From CAZOWW01 sp964583765 (GTDB lineage: Bacteria; Actinomycetota; Actinomycetes; Actinomycetales; Kineosporiaceae): a DNA stretch of 36,469 nucleotides. The position numbers and the translations under genes are program-made. The DNA lies in assembly GCA_964583765.1 (NCBI GenBank), contig CAZOWW010000053.1:1-36469 (forward strand). The letters are read 5' to 3'. The notes beneath the pieces are model-generated. The model ran no database searches and was not told where the DNA came from. It saw only the letters and a list, made by a program, of their open reading frames with translations. Below, one piece after another: positions 7,873-17,800 of this stretch (positions are counted from its first letter, which is position 1; each line of letters opens with the position of its first letter).

Positions 7873-8390
7873 CGGGGCAGTTATCTCCGGTTGGGCCGTT
7901 GTCGGCTGCGGACGTCGTGACCGACTTCGACTGCGGCTCGCACGCCCAATCCACGTGGCTGGTCGAGCACGCCCTGCAGTCCCACCGGGCAGGCCTGTCG
8001 CGGGTGTACGTCGTGCGCGACGACGACCATGCGGACCGCCGGGTGGTTGGTTACTACGCTCTTGCTGCCGGGAGCGTCGCCCCCGCCGATGTGTCCCCTC
8101 GACTGCGGCAGGGCGCCGGCCGCTACCACCAGCCGGTGGTGATCCTGGCCAGGCTCGGGGTTGACCGCGCTGTCCAAGGGGTCGGGCTCGGCCGCGCACT
8201 CGTGGTCGACGCGCTGCGACGCATCGCGGCCGCCGCTGAGGTGATCGGTGTGCGGGCGGTACTCATCCACTGTGAGACCGAGGCCGCCCGCGACTTCTAC
8301 CTTCGACTGGCCAAGTTCGAAGCCAGTCCCACCGATCCGATGCACTTGCTGTTGATGATGAAAGATCTCCGCCGAGCGTTCGACCGTTGA
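7869..8390 (+). CDS. tacT: GNAT-family toxin of the TacT type
   Basis: A 173-residue GNAT acetyltransferase. TacT-family toxins use acetyl-CoA to acetylate the amino group of amino acids charged on tRNA and so stop translation. The frame begins with the FDCG motif near the N-terminus that is typical of the family, continues through VVGYYALAAGSV, then LARLGVDRAVQGVGLGRALV, which contains the acetyl-CoA-binding Q/RxxGxG/A loop. The conserved end ARDFYLRLAKFEASP carries the family's late Tyr. Length and overlap with the antitoxin fit an intact class of GNAT-DUF1778 modules. I see no frameshift or missing motif, so it looks functional. Confidence 0.9.
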   Translation: MTGQLSPVGPLSAADVVTDFDCGSHAQSTWLVEHALQSHRAGLSRVYVVRDDDHADRRVVGYYALAAGSVAPADVSPRLRQGAGRYHQPVVILARLGVDRAVQGVGLGRALVVDALRRIAAAAEVIGVRAVLIHCETEAARDFYLRLAKFEASPTDPMHLLLMMKDLRRAFDR

Positions 8391-8677
8391 CGACCTTGGT
8401 CGGCGGATGGTCGGGTATCCCGTCGAGGCTGCCGTCACCGTCACTGTGGCCGTCGACACCGATCGACCTCGATCGCAAGAACCGCCGGGCGACCTGAGTG
8501 CGCAGGGCGGGGTCCACGAGGATGTGCTGGCTTGTGGGCAGGCTGAGCGCCTCCACATCAGGCGCCCACATCCTCAGCAGCGGCCCCGACGGCCGCTTCG
8601 CGCGCACAGTGTCTACCGTGGGGCGCTCGGCGCCGTGCTTTTGCTGACCGCCGACGTGATCTGTTGCAGGAGCTGCC
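8391..8677. other. Spacer with an unassigned minus-strand frame
   Basis: No established gene lies between tacT and the ATPase. On the minus strand an open frame from ATG 8571 to 8263 has GC-rich third positions and reads MWAPDVEALSLPTSQHILVD, but it overlaps the end of tacT by 128 bp and I recognise no family. It could be the remains of another accessory gene. Confidence 0.3.
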
Positions 8678-9883
8678 GTGACTGCGAGCCCACACATTCC
8701 CTCGACCTCCGCAGCGGAGCCGGACGCCGCACCGTCGTCCGCCGTCGGATGGACGCCAGCAGCGCAGGCGCCCCTATCCGCGGTGGCCTCCGCCACGCCG
8801 ACATCTGCCGTTCTCCGCCCGCATGCCGAGGAGGCCTTTGCCGCCGAGCTCGCGGCCCTGGCGGCTGCCGACGATCGTTCTCGCCCGCCGTCATGGCGGT
8901 TGTCGCCGTGGGCCGTCGTCACCTACCTGCTCGGTGGCACCCTCCCGGACGGCACGGTGATCAGCCCGAAGTACGTCGGGCCACGGCGTCTGGTCGAGGT
9001 GGCTGTCGCGACCCTGACCACCGATCGGGCGCTGCTGCTGCTCGGGGTGCCCGGTACCGCGAAGACCTGGGTGAGCGAGCACCTGGCGGCCGCGATCAGT
9101 GGGGACTCGACCCTGCTGCTCCAGGGCACCGCGGGCACCCTGGAGGAGGCGGTCCGGTACGGCTGGAACTATGCGCGACTGCTCACCGAGGGCCCGTCCG
9201 AGCAGGCGCTGGTCGCCTCCCCGGTGCTCACCGCGATGCGGGAGGGCCGGCTCGCTCGGGTCGAGGAGCTGACCCGCATGCCCAGCGACGTCCAGGACGC
9301 TCTGATCACGATCCTGTCCGAGAAGACCCTGCCCGTGCCCGAACTCGGGCGGGAGGTGCAGGCCCGGCCCGGCTTCAACATCATCGCGACCGCCAACGAC
9401 CGCGACCGCGGGGTGAACGAGCTGTCCTCGGCGCTGCGCCGGCGGTTCAACACCGTCGTCCTGCCCCTGCCCGCGAGCGAGGACGAGGAGGTGGAGATCG
9501 TCGCCCGGCGGGTGGCGCAACTGGGCTCGGCGCTGCAACTGCCCGACGTGCCCCCGGCCATGGAGGAGATCCGCCGCGTGGTCACCGTGTTTCGGGAACT
9601 GCGGTCGGGAGCCACCGCCGACGGGAGAACTCGCCTCAAGTCGCCGTCGGGCACGCTCTCCACGGCGGAGGCCATCTCCGTGGTCACCCACGGGCTGGCG
9701 CTGTCGGCCCACTTCGGTGACGGCGTGCTGCGATCCGGGGACGTCGCCGGGGGCATCCTCGGCGCGGTGGTCAAAGAGCCGGCCACCGACGGCGTCGTGT
9801 GGTCGGAGTACCTGGAGGTCGTTGTCCGAGAACGCGCCGGCTGGCGGGACTTCTACCGCGCCTGCCGTGAGGTCAGCGGCTGA
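8678..9883 (+). CDS. MoxR-like AAA+ ATPase, orphan
   Basis: A 401-residue AAA+ ATPase of the MoxR / AAA_5 type. GTG 8678 follows AGGAG at 8668-8672. A low-complexity Ala/Ser/Pro tail (1-70) precedes the ATPase core. Walker A is GVPGTAKT (123-130, Lys129). The Walker-B-like stretch is LARVEEL, the sensor-1 region is FNIIATANDRDRGVNEL, and an arginine-rich ALRRRFN follows. MoxR ATPases work as chaperones with VWA-domain proteins. Relatives with the VEELTRMPSDVQDALITILSEK signature usually sit in operons with DUF5682, SWIM zinc-finger and VWA proteins, from memory. None of these is present. Downstream DNA to 10544 is degenerate, so the partners may have been lost or moved. Confidence 0.85.
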   Translation: MTASPHIPSTSAAEPDAAPSSAVGWTPAAQAPLSAVASATPTSAVLRPHAEEAFAAELAALAAADDRSRPPSWRLSPWAVVTYLLGGTLPDGTVISPKYVGPRRLVEVAVATLTTDRALLLLGVPGTAKTWVSEHLAAAISGDSTLLLQGTAGTLEEAVRYGWNYARLLTEGPSEQALVASPVLTAMREGRLARVEELTRMPSDVQDALITILSEKTLPVPELGREVQARPGFNIIATANDRDRGVNELSSALRRRFNTVVLPLPASEDEEVEIVARRVAQLGSALQLPDVPPAMEEIRRVVTVFRELRSGATADGRTRLKSPSGTLSTAEAISVVTHGLALSAHFGDGVLRSGDVAGGILGAVVKEPATDGVVWSEYLEVVVRERAGWRDFYRACREVSG

Positions 9884-10544
9884 CAGGTCACGGGCTGAAG
9901 AGGTCGCTGGCTGACGAGTCGACCGGCTGAAAGGGCGTCCGGCCGGCGAGGAGACCGGCTCGCGCGGTGGCTGGCCGATGAGGCGACCGACGGAGTATGT
10001 CTCTGTCCCTGGCTCCCACTGCTTGTGGGCACCACCAGGTGGACGCTGCCGAGAGGGACGCTGAATCGGCCGGATCTGGAGCGACGCCTCGGTGCCGCTC
10101 ACCCTGCCTCGGGAATCACGGACGGACTGGACCAGTTGGCGTCGGCGCAGGGCTCGGAGACGCTGGCGTGGGGCTCGGACCGGGCGGATCCGGGCTCCTG
10201 AGGTGACGGAACGGAGCCACGTGATCACCGCATTGCAGCGGTGCCTGAGCCGGGTGGGTGGCGTCGGCAAAGGCCCGATCACAGCTATGCGTCTCATCGG
10301 CTGAATGGACTCCTTGCCCCGAGCGCCACCCGGTACCGTGCTCCGACGTGGACCCGCCTGGCCGATCGGGGGCCGGCGTCGTGGGCTCCCGTCCGTGGCA
10401 GTCGCGTCTGCCCACGTGCCAGGCATCGTCCGCCTGGGGGCCGGTCCGGCTCCTCCACACCGGGCCCCACCGTGACGGTCCTGACCGGTGCGTGAGCTCG
10501 GCGCTTTGGCAGGCCGGTCCGGCAGGGCCGGGAAGGTGGATGTG
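9884..10544. other. 661-bp stretch without a recognisable gene
   Basis: The first 95 bases hold a degenerate repeat with a period of about 16 bp, each unit built around GGCTGA or GGCCG and running on from the last codons of the ATPase gene. The rest has open frames on several strands with no signal peptide, motif or ribosome binding site that I can support. It may be decayed operon sequence. Confidence 0.4.
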
Positions 10545-11216
10545 GTGAGGTCGATCAGCGTCCGGTCAACCGTCCGGCACGCCGTGATGTCGGGATCCTG
10601 TCTCGCGCTCGCGCTCTGTGCAGCCTGTGGGGGGGCCTCGGACGCCACAGGACCGGGTGCCGCGGGGACCACCCATCCCGTGGTCACGACCAGACCGACC
10701 GTGATCGTGCAGGGCACCACCCGCGCCGTCCAGACCGGGAAGGTCATCCCCACGTACGGTGCGATGTGGACCAAGCGTGAGACGCGTTCGCCGGGAGAGC
10801 CCACCGAGCCCGTCGCCGTGCTGGTGGACATCCGTGCCGCCGAGCACTCGGACTTCGACCGGGTGACGTTCGAGTTCGACCGACCGTTCCGTGGCTACAC
10901 CGTCAGTTACGTGCCGCGGGTGGCGAACGATCCGAACGGTTGGCTCGTGCCACTGCCCGGCAGGGCGTTCCTCGAGGTCAACATCAAGAGTGCGACCTTC
11001 GACAACTCCTATCAGGTGACTGCGGCAGCTGATCGCCAGCAGTACAAGGGGCCCAAGCGGCTCGCACTGAACCTTCCGGAGATCCTCGAGGTGGCGCCGG
11101 CCGGAGACTTCGAGTCGGTCGTGAGTTTCGGCTTCGGCCTGAAGATGAAGAACGTCTACCGGGTGATCGCCTTGGACAGTCCCTCCCGGCTGGTCATCGA
11201 CATCGCTCACCGCTGA
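10545..11216 (+). CDS. AMIN-like domain lipoprotein
   Basis: A 223-residue exported protein. GTG 10545 is chosen because GGAAGGTGG (10531-10539) sits just upstream. GTG 10542 is equally in frame. The signal peptide ends in the lipobox ALCAAC, so the protein is anchored to the membrane by lipidation. A Thr/Val-rich spacer precedes a beta-rich domain from about residue 85 (VAVLVDIRAAEHSDFDRVTFEF) to the C-terminal SRLVIDIAHR. The strands FDRVTFEFDRPF and PSRLVIDI fit the AMIN-like domain seen in actinobacterial lipoproteins, a relative of AMIN domains that bind cell-wall polymers. The exact ligand is unknown. A second lipoprotein gene follows after 179 bp on the same strand. Confidence 0.75.
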   Translation: MRSISVRSTVRHAVMSGSCLALALCAACGGASDATGPGAAGTTHPVVTTRPTVIVQGTTRAVQTGKVIPTYGAMWTKRETRSPGEPTEPVAVLVDIRAAEHSDFDRVTFEFDRPFRGYTVSYVPRVANDPNGWLVPLPGRAFLEVNIKSATFDNSYQVTAAADRQQYKGPKRLALNLPEILEVAPAGDFESVVSFGFGLKMKNVYRVIALDSPSRLVIDIAHR

Positions 11217-11395
11217 GCACATCGCCGACTCCGACGCGAGGCCCCCGCCCCGGCCCCGCCACGTCCTCCAGCTGATGACTCTCCGTGCCTGATGCGCACG
11301 GAAGGTTTCTGCAGTGCTCCACGGGCAGGAGCGGCGAAGAACCCCGCCCAAGAACCCAGGGAGTTGCCCAACTCCGCGTGCTACGGTGCGGCGCC

Positions 11396-13084
11396 GTGAC
11401 ACAGGGTGGAAGTTCTCGACGTCTTTTGATGCGACGAGTGGCGCCGTTGCTGGCCGTCGTCGGATTGTTTCTCGCGGGCTGCTCCAGCTCGTCGGGCGAG
11501 CAGCAGGAGCGGGGTGTCCCCGTCGCTGGTTCGTTCGTCTACTGGGTGGGGCTGAAGGGCGAGAAGCCGATCCGGATCGCCGTCCATGCGGTGCGCCGCA
11601 CGGACAAGGGCACGGTGCTCGACTGGTCGGCCACGCCCATCCCCACCGCGGACGTGCCCGTCGGCACCTCGATGACCCTGCGGGCGACCGACCTCGAGTC
11701 GTTCTTCGGCGACCAGACGATCAGCCTGGTCGACTTCGCCGGGCGCACGGTCTACCGACCTCTGCTGAGCGCGAAGTCGTTCATGGCGCACGGTCTCACG
11801 CGCCCGCTCTACACCCAGACGGCGCTCACCTCGGGGGAGACGTCGATCTTCCAGATCGCGTTCCCGAAGCTCCCCGCCTCGGCGTCCCGGATCGCGGTCG
11901 CCTTCAACGGCGGTGACATCGTTCCCGACGTGCCGGTGACCCCGGTGGGCGATGTTCCCGCGAACGGACCCGCGGTCGACCTCGCGGCCGCGCTGCCCGC
12001 CACGAAGGTGCTGGCGACGAGCGCGCCCTTCACCTACCCCCAGGGTGCCTACATCTTCTCGAAGAAGGGCGCCGGGCAGCAGCAGATCACGGTCGAGAGC
12101 GTCGTCGTCGGCAAGGGCTACACGACGGTGCACTGGACCGAGCACGCGCTCACCGCGGGGGCCGGGTTCGCCCTCGAGGGCATGCCCGTCGACGACTACC
12201 GGCTGCACCCGACCTACCAGGGTCTCAAGAGCACGGTCGCGGACGGACCCGGCCTGCAGATCGCGGGCAGCACGTCCACTCTCCGGGCGCTGTACGCGAC
12301 CTTCCGGGCCGCCGTCGACATGCCCGGAATGCCGGCGAGCCCCGGTTGGCAGGCGTGCCTGTGCTCCGACTTCCAGCTGCGGTCGGCCGCCGTCGCGGCC
12401 AAGGGCGGGAGCCTCAGCCTGAGTACCACCTTCCCGGAGCTCCCGGCCGGGACGAAGACCGTGACCCTGACCTTCCCGGGCACCGCGATCCCTGCCCTGG
12501 CGAATCTCCCGGTGACTGCCGCGGACGAGCCTGCCGCCGAGACGACGGCCACCGACGTCTCCGGCACCTGGCACTGGGACACCAGCGCGGTGGCCACCCC
12601 GTTGAGCGTGACCGACTGGCCGGCTCCGCTGCCGGACGACGCCAGCTATGCGGAGGTCCCGGTGGCGGTGACGGACACGCTCCTGACCCGCACGACCACC
12701 GACGGCCTCGACACCCAGTGGAACGGCGCCACCTCGACCCTGCTTCTGGGCAGCGCGCCGCTCTTCGCCGCGCACACGGCAACGCTGCTGCCGACCGCGC
12801 AGGCCACCCTGCGCCAGGTGGCGGCCCAACTGGCGACGGTGAAGGCGGGCTCGACGATCTCGCTCACCGGGTACCTCGCCTACAACGACCCGGGGTCGAC
12901 GGCGGCCGTGGTCGCGCTGTCGAAGGCACAGGCCTCCGCGGTGCAGAAGGCTCTCGCGCCGCTGGTCCACCAGAACGTGCGGTGGACCGTGGCCGGCAAG
13001 GGCAAGGGCGACCTGCTCGGAGCCAGCGATCCCAAGGTGTTCGGGGACGTCAACCGGCGCATCGCCATCACCTTCCGGAAGTGA
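11396..13084 (+). CDS. Large lipoprotein with C-terminal OmpA-like domain
   Basis: A 562-residue lipoprotein. GTG 11396 sits 9 nt after a TACGGT -10-like hexamer and may be leaderless. ATG 11429 is an alternative and would give the shorter signal MRRVAPLLAVVGLFLAGC. The lipobox LAGC is clear in either case. The middle (about 45-440) has repeated beta-rich segments such as GSFVYWVGLKGEKPIRIAVHAV, split here by name only, with no family I recognise. The C-terminal 107 residues (456-562) form an OmpA-like domain. ATLLPTAQATLRQVAAQL and the SLTGYLAY strand begin it, and NRRIAITF is the terminal strand. OmpA-like domains bind peptidoglycan, so this probably links membrane and wall. It sits behind the AMIN-like lipoprotein and ends at a strong hairpin. 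Confidence 0.8.
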   Translation: MTQGGSSRRLLMRRVAPLLAVVGLFLAGCSSSSGEQQERGVPVAGSFVYWVGLKGEKPIRIAVHAVRRTDKGTVLDWSATPIPTADVPVGTSMTLRATDLESFFGDQTISLVDFAGRTVYRPLLSAKSFMAHGLTRPLYTQTALTSGETSIFQIAFPKLPASASRIAVAFNGGDIVPDVPVTPVGDVPANGPAVDLAAALPATKVLATSAPFTYPQGAYIFSKKGAGQQQITVESVVVGKGYTTVHWTEHALTAGAGFALEGMPVDDYRLHPTYQGLKSTVADGPGLQIAGSTSTLRALYATFRAAVDMPGMPASPGWQACLCSDFQLRSAAVAAKGGSLSLSTTFPELPAGTKTVTLTFPGTAIPALANLPVTAADEPAAETTATDVSGTWHWDTSAVATPLSVTDWPAPLPDDASYAEVPVAVTDTLLTRTTTDGLDTQWNGATSTLLLGSAPLFAAHTATLLPTAQATLRQVAAQLATVKAGSTISLTGYLAYNDPGSTAAVVALSKAQASAVQKALAPLVHQNVRWTVAGKGKGDLLGASDPKVFGDVNRRIAITFRK

Positions 13085-13158
13085 GTCCCGTGCGGTGAGC
13101 CGCGCAGACTCGCCGCCGCACCGGCCGCCGTCACGGGGCCAGGAGATTCGCCGACAGG

Positions 13159-13188
13159 ACGCGCCCCACTCCACGGAGCGGGGCGCGT
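13159..13188 (+). terminator. Hairpin after the OmpA-like lipoprotein gene
   Basis: ACGCGCCCC (13159-13167) pairs perfectly with GGGGCGCGT (13180-13188). An inner CTCC/GGAG adds to the stem, and TTCTG follows. Confidence 0.75.
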
Positions 13189-13195
13189 TCTGCCG

Positions 13196-13236
13196 TGCGG
13201 GGTGGCGTCGAGATCCTGCGGGGTGGCGTCGAGATC
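13196..13236. repeat. 21-bp-period direct repeat
   Basis: The 20-mer TGCGGGGTGGCGTCGAGATC occurs at 13196-13215 and again at 13217-13236. Further degenerate GTGCGG-containing copies continue to about 13310. The segment lies between a terminator and the DUF1349 gene. Confidence 0.7.
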
Positions 13237-13414
13237 GTGCGGTGGGTTCCTGCCGTGCGATGGGGTTCCAGCCGTGCGGCGGGTGGGATCCGGATCGTGC
13301 GGTCCGGACGCGGCGTTCCCGATCGCGGCGGGGATCCGGGGAGAATGCAATGCGGAGTCCAGGAACGGGACGGCGACGCCGGTAGCCGGTCGCCGGGACG
13401 AGAGGGGGATCCTC

Positions 13415-14023
13415 GTGGCGGACAGGACCGTGTCGTGGGACGAGGGCAGCTGGCTCAACCCGCCACCGTCGGTGGAGACGGACGGGACGCGTCTGGTCGT
13501 GCGTCCCGCGGAGGGCTCCGACTTCTGGCGGACCACCAGTTACGGCTTCGTCCACGACGACGGGCATGCGCTGCTCGTCGACCTGCCGGCGGGGAGCGCG
13601 GTCGAGGCGAGCTTCCTCGTCGACTACACCGAGCTCTACGACCAGGCGGGCGTGATGCTGCGGGTGGACGAGTGCACCTGGACCAAGTCCGGAGTGGAGA
13701 TCAGCGACGGTGAACCGCAGCTCGGGGCTGTGGTCACCCGGGGGCTGTCCGACTGGTCCCTGGCGCCGGTGCCGGAGTGGGCCGGTAGGGAGGTCACCGT
13801 GCGGGCGAGCCGATCCGGTGACGCGGTGACCCTCCGGGCCCGCGCGGCGGGCGAGCCCTGGCGGATGGTGAGACTGGCGCCGCTCGCACCCGAGGCGCAG
13901 GTCCAGGCCGGTCCGTTCTGCTGCTCGCCCTCCCACGGAGGGCTTCACGTCACCTTCACCGGGTTCCGGATCGGCCCCGCCGACGTCGCGCTCCACCTGC
14001 CCGCGGAGGACCCCGCCGGGTGA
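13415..14023 (+). CDS. DUF1349 family protein (concanavalin-like fold)
   Basis: A 202-residue cytoplasmic protein. GTG 13415 follows the ribosome binding site GAGGGGGA (13401-13408). It has no signal peptide. The sequence matches the DUF1349 pattern: SDFWRTTSYGFVHDDGHALL near the N-terminus, then DYTELYDQAGVMLRVDE, WTKSGVEISDG, LSDWSL and GPFCCSPSHGGLHVTFTGFRIG. The family adopts a jelly-roll fold like concanavalin A-type lectins and is widespread in bacteria and fungi. Its biochemical role is not firmly known, and a carbohydrate-binding or carbohydrate-processing role is only an inference from the fold. It stands alone between two hairpins. Confidence 0.88.
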   Translation: MADRTVSWDEGSWLNPPPSVETDGTRLVVRPAEGSDFWRTTSYGFVHDDGHALLVDLPAGSAVEASFLVDYTELYDQAGVMLRVDECTWTKSGVEISDGEPQLGAVVTRGLSDWSLAPVPEWAGREVTVRASRSGDAVTLRARAAGEPWRMVRLAPLAPEAQVQAGPFCCSPSHGGLHVTFTGFRIGPADVALHLPAEDPAG

Positions 14024-14028
14024 TCGTC

Positions 14029-14064
14029 GGTGTCGATCGGCCGACGCCCCGGTTGATCGACACC
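14029..14064 (+). terminator. Hairpin after the DUF1349 gene
   Basis: GGTGTCGATC (14029-14038) pairs perfectly with GATCGACACC (14055-14064). The 16-nt loop contains further GC pairing. No T-run follows. Confidence 0.65.
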
Positions 14065-14154
14065 TCCAGCTGACCGTCGGCATTGGCCTGAGCGATGCCG
14101 CCTGTTGATCGGCTGCGTCGGCATCCTGTTGCCGGCCCCCGGTCCCCGGTTTCT

Positions 14155-14210
14155 GCGCCTCGGGTCCTGCATCTCGGGTCCAGCGTTCCGGGTCCTGCGT
14201 TCCGGTGGGC
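14155..14210. repeat. 14-bp tandem repeat
   Basis: Four consecutive 14-bp units of the form GCGTTCCGGGTCCT, with a few substitutions between copies. They are part of a 440-bp gene-free stretch (14065-14502) in which I see nothing else. Confidence 0.7.
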
Positions 14211-14502
14211 GATGCCGAGGTGCGCATATCGACAGAGGAGAGCCGTCGGCAGGTGGCGGTACCGGACGGCGCCTGTCGCGCAACGGCATCGCACGGCGTG
14301 TGCAGCGGTCCTTTCGATCCCACGGCCGAGTTCGGGCCGCCGCCGGAGAGCTGCTGCGTGGAGTGCGTCCCGGGACAGGTGGAGGGACTGGGCCGGGTTC
14401 CGGCCGGTGAGCTCCGGCGGACGGGCTCAGGCAGGGACCGCCGGAGGCGTGGAGACGCGAGCCGACCCGTCGTCGACGAGTGACAAATCGTGGTTTTGTG
14501 TC

Positions 14503-14531
14503 TTGACCAGGCGCATATGGCTCGTTACGGT
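14503..14531 (+). promoter_or_regulatory. Promoter of the GH115 gene
   Basis: A -35 TTGACC (14503-14508) and a -10 TACGGT (14526-14531) are spaced by 17 bp. Start of transcription near 14538 would give a leader of about 265 nt containing the 20-bp repeats. GTAT-TCG-ATAC at 14558-14568 is a short inverted repeat just downstream and could be an operator. Confidence 0.6.
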
Positions 14532-14580
14532 GGCGCACCGCCGAAAAGTCTACGAAATGTATTCGATACTCGTTTCCAAT

Positions 14581-14720
14581 CCCCGCACCGCTGATCCAAT
14601 CCCCGCACCGCTGATCCAATCCCCGCACCGCTGATCCAGCCCCTGCTGTTGCTGGTCGTCGTCCGCACCGCTGATCCAGCTCCCGCCGTTCCTGGTCATC
14701 ATCCGCACTGCTGATCCGGC
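14581..14720 (+). repeat. Seven units in strict 20-bp register in the GH115 leader
   Basis: CCCCGCACCGCTGATCCAAT is repeated at 14581, 14601 and 14621. Related copies start at 14661 and 14701. The intervening 20-mers at 14641 and 14681 are diverged versions (CCCTGCTGTTGCTGGTCGTC and TCCCGCCGTTCCTGGTCATC). The order is therefore A-A-A-B-A-B-A with constant 20-bp spacing. They lie between the predicted promoter and the gene start. Confidence 0.8.
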
Positions 14721-14802
14721 CCGCGTGTTGCTCGCCATGTCACGCACCGCAGGCCGGCCATCGCACTGTCGGTGCCATTCCGCCCCCTCCTGGAGATCGC
14801 GC

Positions 14803-17800
14803 ATGAGAACTCTCGACGCCGGTGTCCCGAGATCGACCCTCACCCGGCACACCCCGCACTCCCGTTCGGCCGTCGTTCTGCTGCCCACGGTGGTGGCGCT
14901 GCTCGCGGCCTCCCTGTCCGCGGCGCCATCGGCCTCAGCCACCAGCTCGACCGCAGCGGCTCCGGCCGCCGCATCGCAGAGTTCGTCGACGTCCTCGGCC
15001 GCCACGACTGCGAGCGCCCTGCCGGCGGCCACCTCGACCGGCTACGTGACCGGTTCGCCGAGCCCCGGGGCATTACCCCTCGTGGCGCACGGCAGCGCGC
15101 TGCCGATCCTCGTCAGCGCGGCGGACCTCGGCGGTGTCGTCCGGGTCGTCGGCGACCTCGCGGCCGACATCGGCCGGGTCACCGGCACCACACCGGCTGT
15201 CGTGAAGGTGCCGGTCACGTCGTCCTCAGGCGCGTCGTCCTCGTCGTCCTCGGCGGTGTCGTCCGCGGTGGCCTCGGCGCTCCCGGCGGGGACCCGGGAC
15301 GTGGTGCTCGTGGGCACCCTCGGCCACAGCCCGATCCTCGACGCCCTCGTGCGTCAGGGCCGGCTCGACGTCCGCGGGATCGCCGGGCATTGGGAGACGT
15401 CCCTCGAACAGGTGGTCAGCGATCCCCTGCCCGGGATCGCGCATGCCTTCGTGATCGCCGGCAGCGACCAGCGTGGCACCGTCTACGGCGCGTACGACGT
15501 CTCGAAGACCATCGGTGTCTCGCCCTGGACCTGGTGGGACGACGTCCCCGCGGCCCAGCACGACGCCCTGTACGCCCTGCCCGGTCGGCACAGCCAGGGC
15601 ACGCCCGCGGTCCGGTACCGGGGGTTCTTCGTCAACGACGAGAACCCGGACACCGGCACCTGGGCCCCGGCCTACTTCGGACCCGGCAAGGCCGACGGCT
15701 ATCCCGGTGGACTCAACCACCTGTACTACGCCAAGGTCTTCGAGCTGGCGTTGCGGCTCAAGGCGAACTACGTCTGGCCGGCGGTGTGGGGGCGCTCCTT
15801 CTGGGAGGACGACCCCGAGAACCAGGCGACCGCCACCGCGTACGGCATCGTCATGGGCACCTCGCACGAGGCGCCGATGATGCGGGGCATCGAGGAGTGG
15901 AACCGGCACGCGGTGGCGGCCGTGCGGGACAGCTCCGGGGCGATCACCACCCCCGGGCACGACCCCTACGGCGGCACCGGGGAGTGGAGCTTCCGGCGCA
16001 ACGCGGACGCCATCCAGGCGTACTGGCGGGACGGCATCCAGCGCATGGTGGACCAGGGGATCGAGGGCGTGGTCACCCTCGGCATGCGCGGTAACGGTGA
16101 TGTGAGCCTGCCGGACGGCGACGGCATCGACCTGATGCAGAACATCATCAGCAACGAGCGCCGGATCCTCGCGGACGTCACGAAGAAGGACGTCACGACG
16201 ATCCCGCAGGTCTGGACCATGTACAAGGAGGTCCTGCGCTACTGGAACGAGGGCCTGCGCCCGCCGGACGACGTCACGGTGGTCTTCACGGACGACAACT
16301 GGGGCAACCTGCGCCGGGTGCCCGACCGCACCCTGCCGGCCCGCAGCGGCGGGTACGGCATGTACTACCACTTCGACTACGTCGGGGGCGGCCGCAACTA
16401 CAAGTGGGTGGACACCGCCAACCTCGCCAACACCTGGGAACAGCTTCACGAGGCCTACTCGTACGGTGTCGACCGGCTCTGGATGGCCAACGTCGGGGAC
16501 ATCAAGAACGACGAGGAACCGCTCCAGTTCTTCCTCGACTACGCCTGGAACCCGAAGGCCGTGCCGGTCCAGGGCATCAGCGCCTGGGAGCGGGGCTACG
16601 CCGCCGAGAACTTCGGCCAGGGGTCGGCCGCGGCGATCGCGAGCGTGCTCGACGAGTACGGGCAGCTGCAGGCCAGGCGCAAGCCCGAGTTGCTCAACCG
16701 GGCGATCAGCGTGGACCCGGCCAAGGACCTGTCCACCGACTCCTCCGCCGTGGTCTACGACGACCAGGGCAACCCGTTCAGCCTGACCGCCTACCAGGAG
16801 ATGGACCGCGTCACCGCCGAGTGGCAGGACCTGGCCGCACGCGCCGAGCGGATCGGGACCGGCCTGCCGAAGGCCCTGCAGGACGCCTACTACGAGCTGG
16901 TCCTCTACCAGGTCAAGGCCACGGCCAACCTGTACGCGATGCGGGACGCCGAGTTCACCGAGCTGCTCTACGCCCGCCAGGGCCGGGCCGCGACCAACCA
17001 CCTCGCGGACGTCGCCGAGGCCCGCTTCGCGGACGACCAGGCCATGTCGAACCACTACAACACCGTGCTCGCGGGCGGCAAGTGGGCCGGCTGGCAGCTG
17101 CAGCCGCACATCGACTACGGTGACGTCGCCCGCTACGGGTCCAACGCCGGGTGGCAGCAGCCCGAGCAGAACAACGTGGCGCTCAGCGACGTCCTGTTCC
17201 CGGCCGTGCAGCGGATCGAGGTCCCGGCCGCGGCGGACCTGGGCGTGGCCGTGGACGGGTCCGATCAGTGGTGGCCCGCGGCGCAGACCGCCGCGGTGCT
17301 GCCGACGCTCAGCCCGTACCGCACCGGGCCGGCGCCCTATCTGGAGATCTTCAACCGCGGGACGACCCCGTTCCGCTACACGGTCTCGTCCGTGCAGCCC
17401 TGGCTGCACGTCAGCAGCACCGCGGGCACCGTCGACCAGCAGGTGCGGGTCACGGTCTCGGTCGACTGGGCACGGGCACCCCGGGGCACCACGCGCGTGC
17501 CGATCACGGTGACCGGGGCCGGTAACCCCGGCGTGGTGGTGACCGCGGTGGTCGAGAACCCGACGCCGTCCTCGCTGAGCGGTTTCGTCGAGGCCGGGGG
17601 TTACGTGGCGATGGCCGCCGACCACGCCACCCGGGTCGTCGGCAGCGGGGGCGTGTCCTGGCTGCGCCTGCCGGGGATCGGCCGCACCGGTGCGGGCATG
17701 GAGCCCTGGCCGGTCACCGCGCCGGTCCAGACCCCCGGTTCCGGTCCGTACCTGGAGTACCGCACGACGCTCACGAGCACCGGTCCGCTGCAGATCACGG

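Noticed and set aside
10258..10548. Small plus-strand protein upstream of the AMIN-like gene
   Set aside because: No ribosome binding site, no recognisable motif, and it ends inside the start region of a better supported gene.
11381..14323. 980-codon minus-strand frame
   Set aside because: It is an antisense shadow of the OmpA-like and DUF1349 genes, rich in Arg, Gly and Pro, with no domains.
14581..14720. CRISPR array
   Set aside because: The units are contiguous 20-mers, and the alternating units are diverged versions of the same sequence rather than unique spacers. No cas genes are present.
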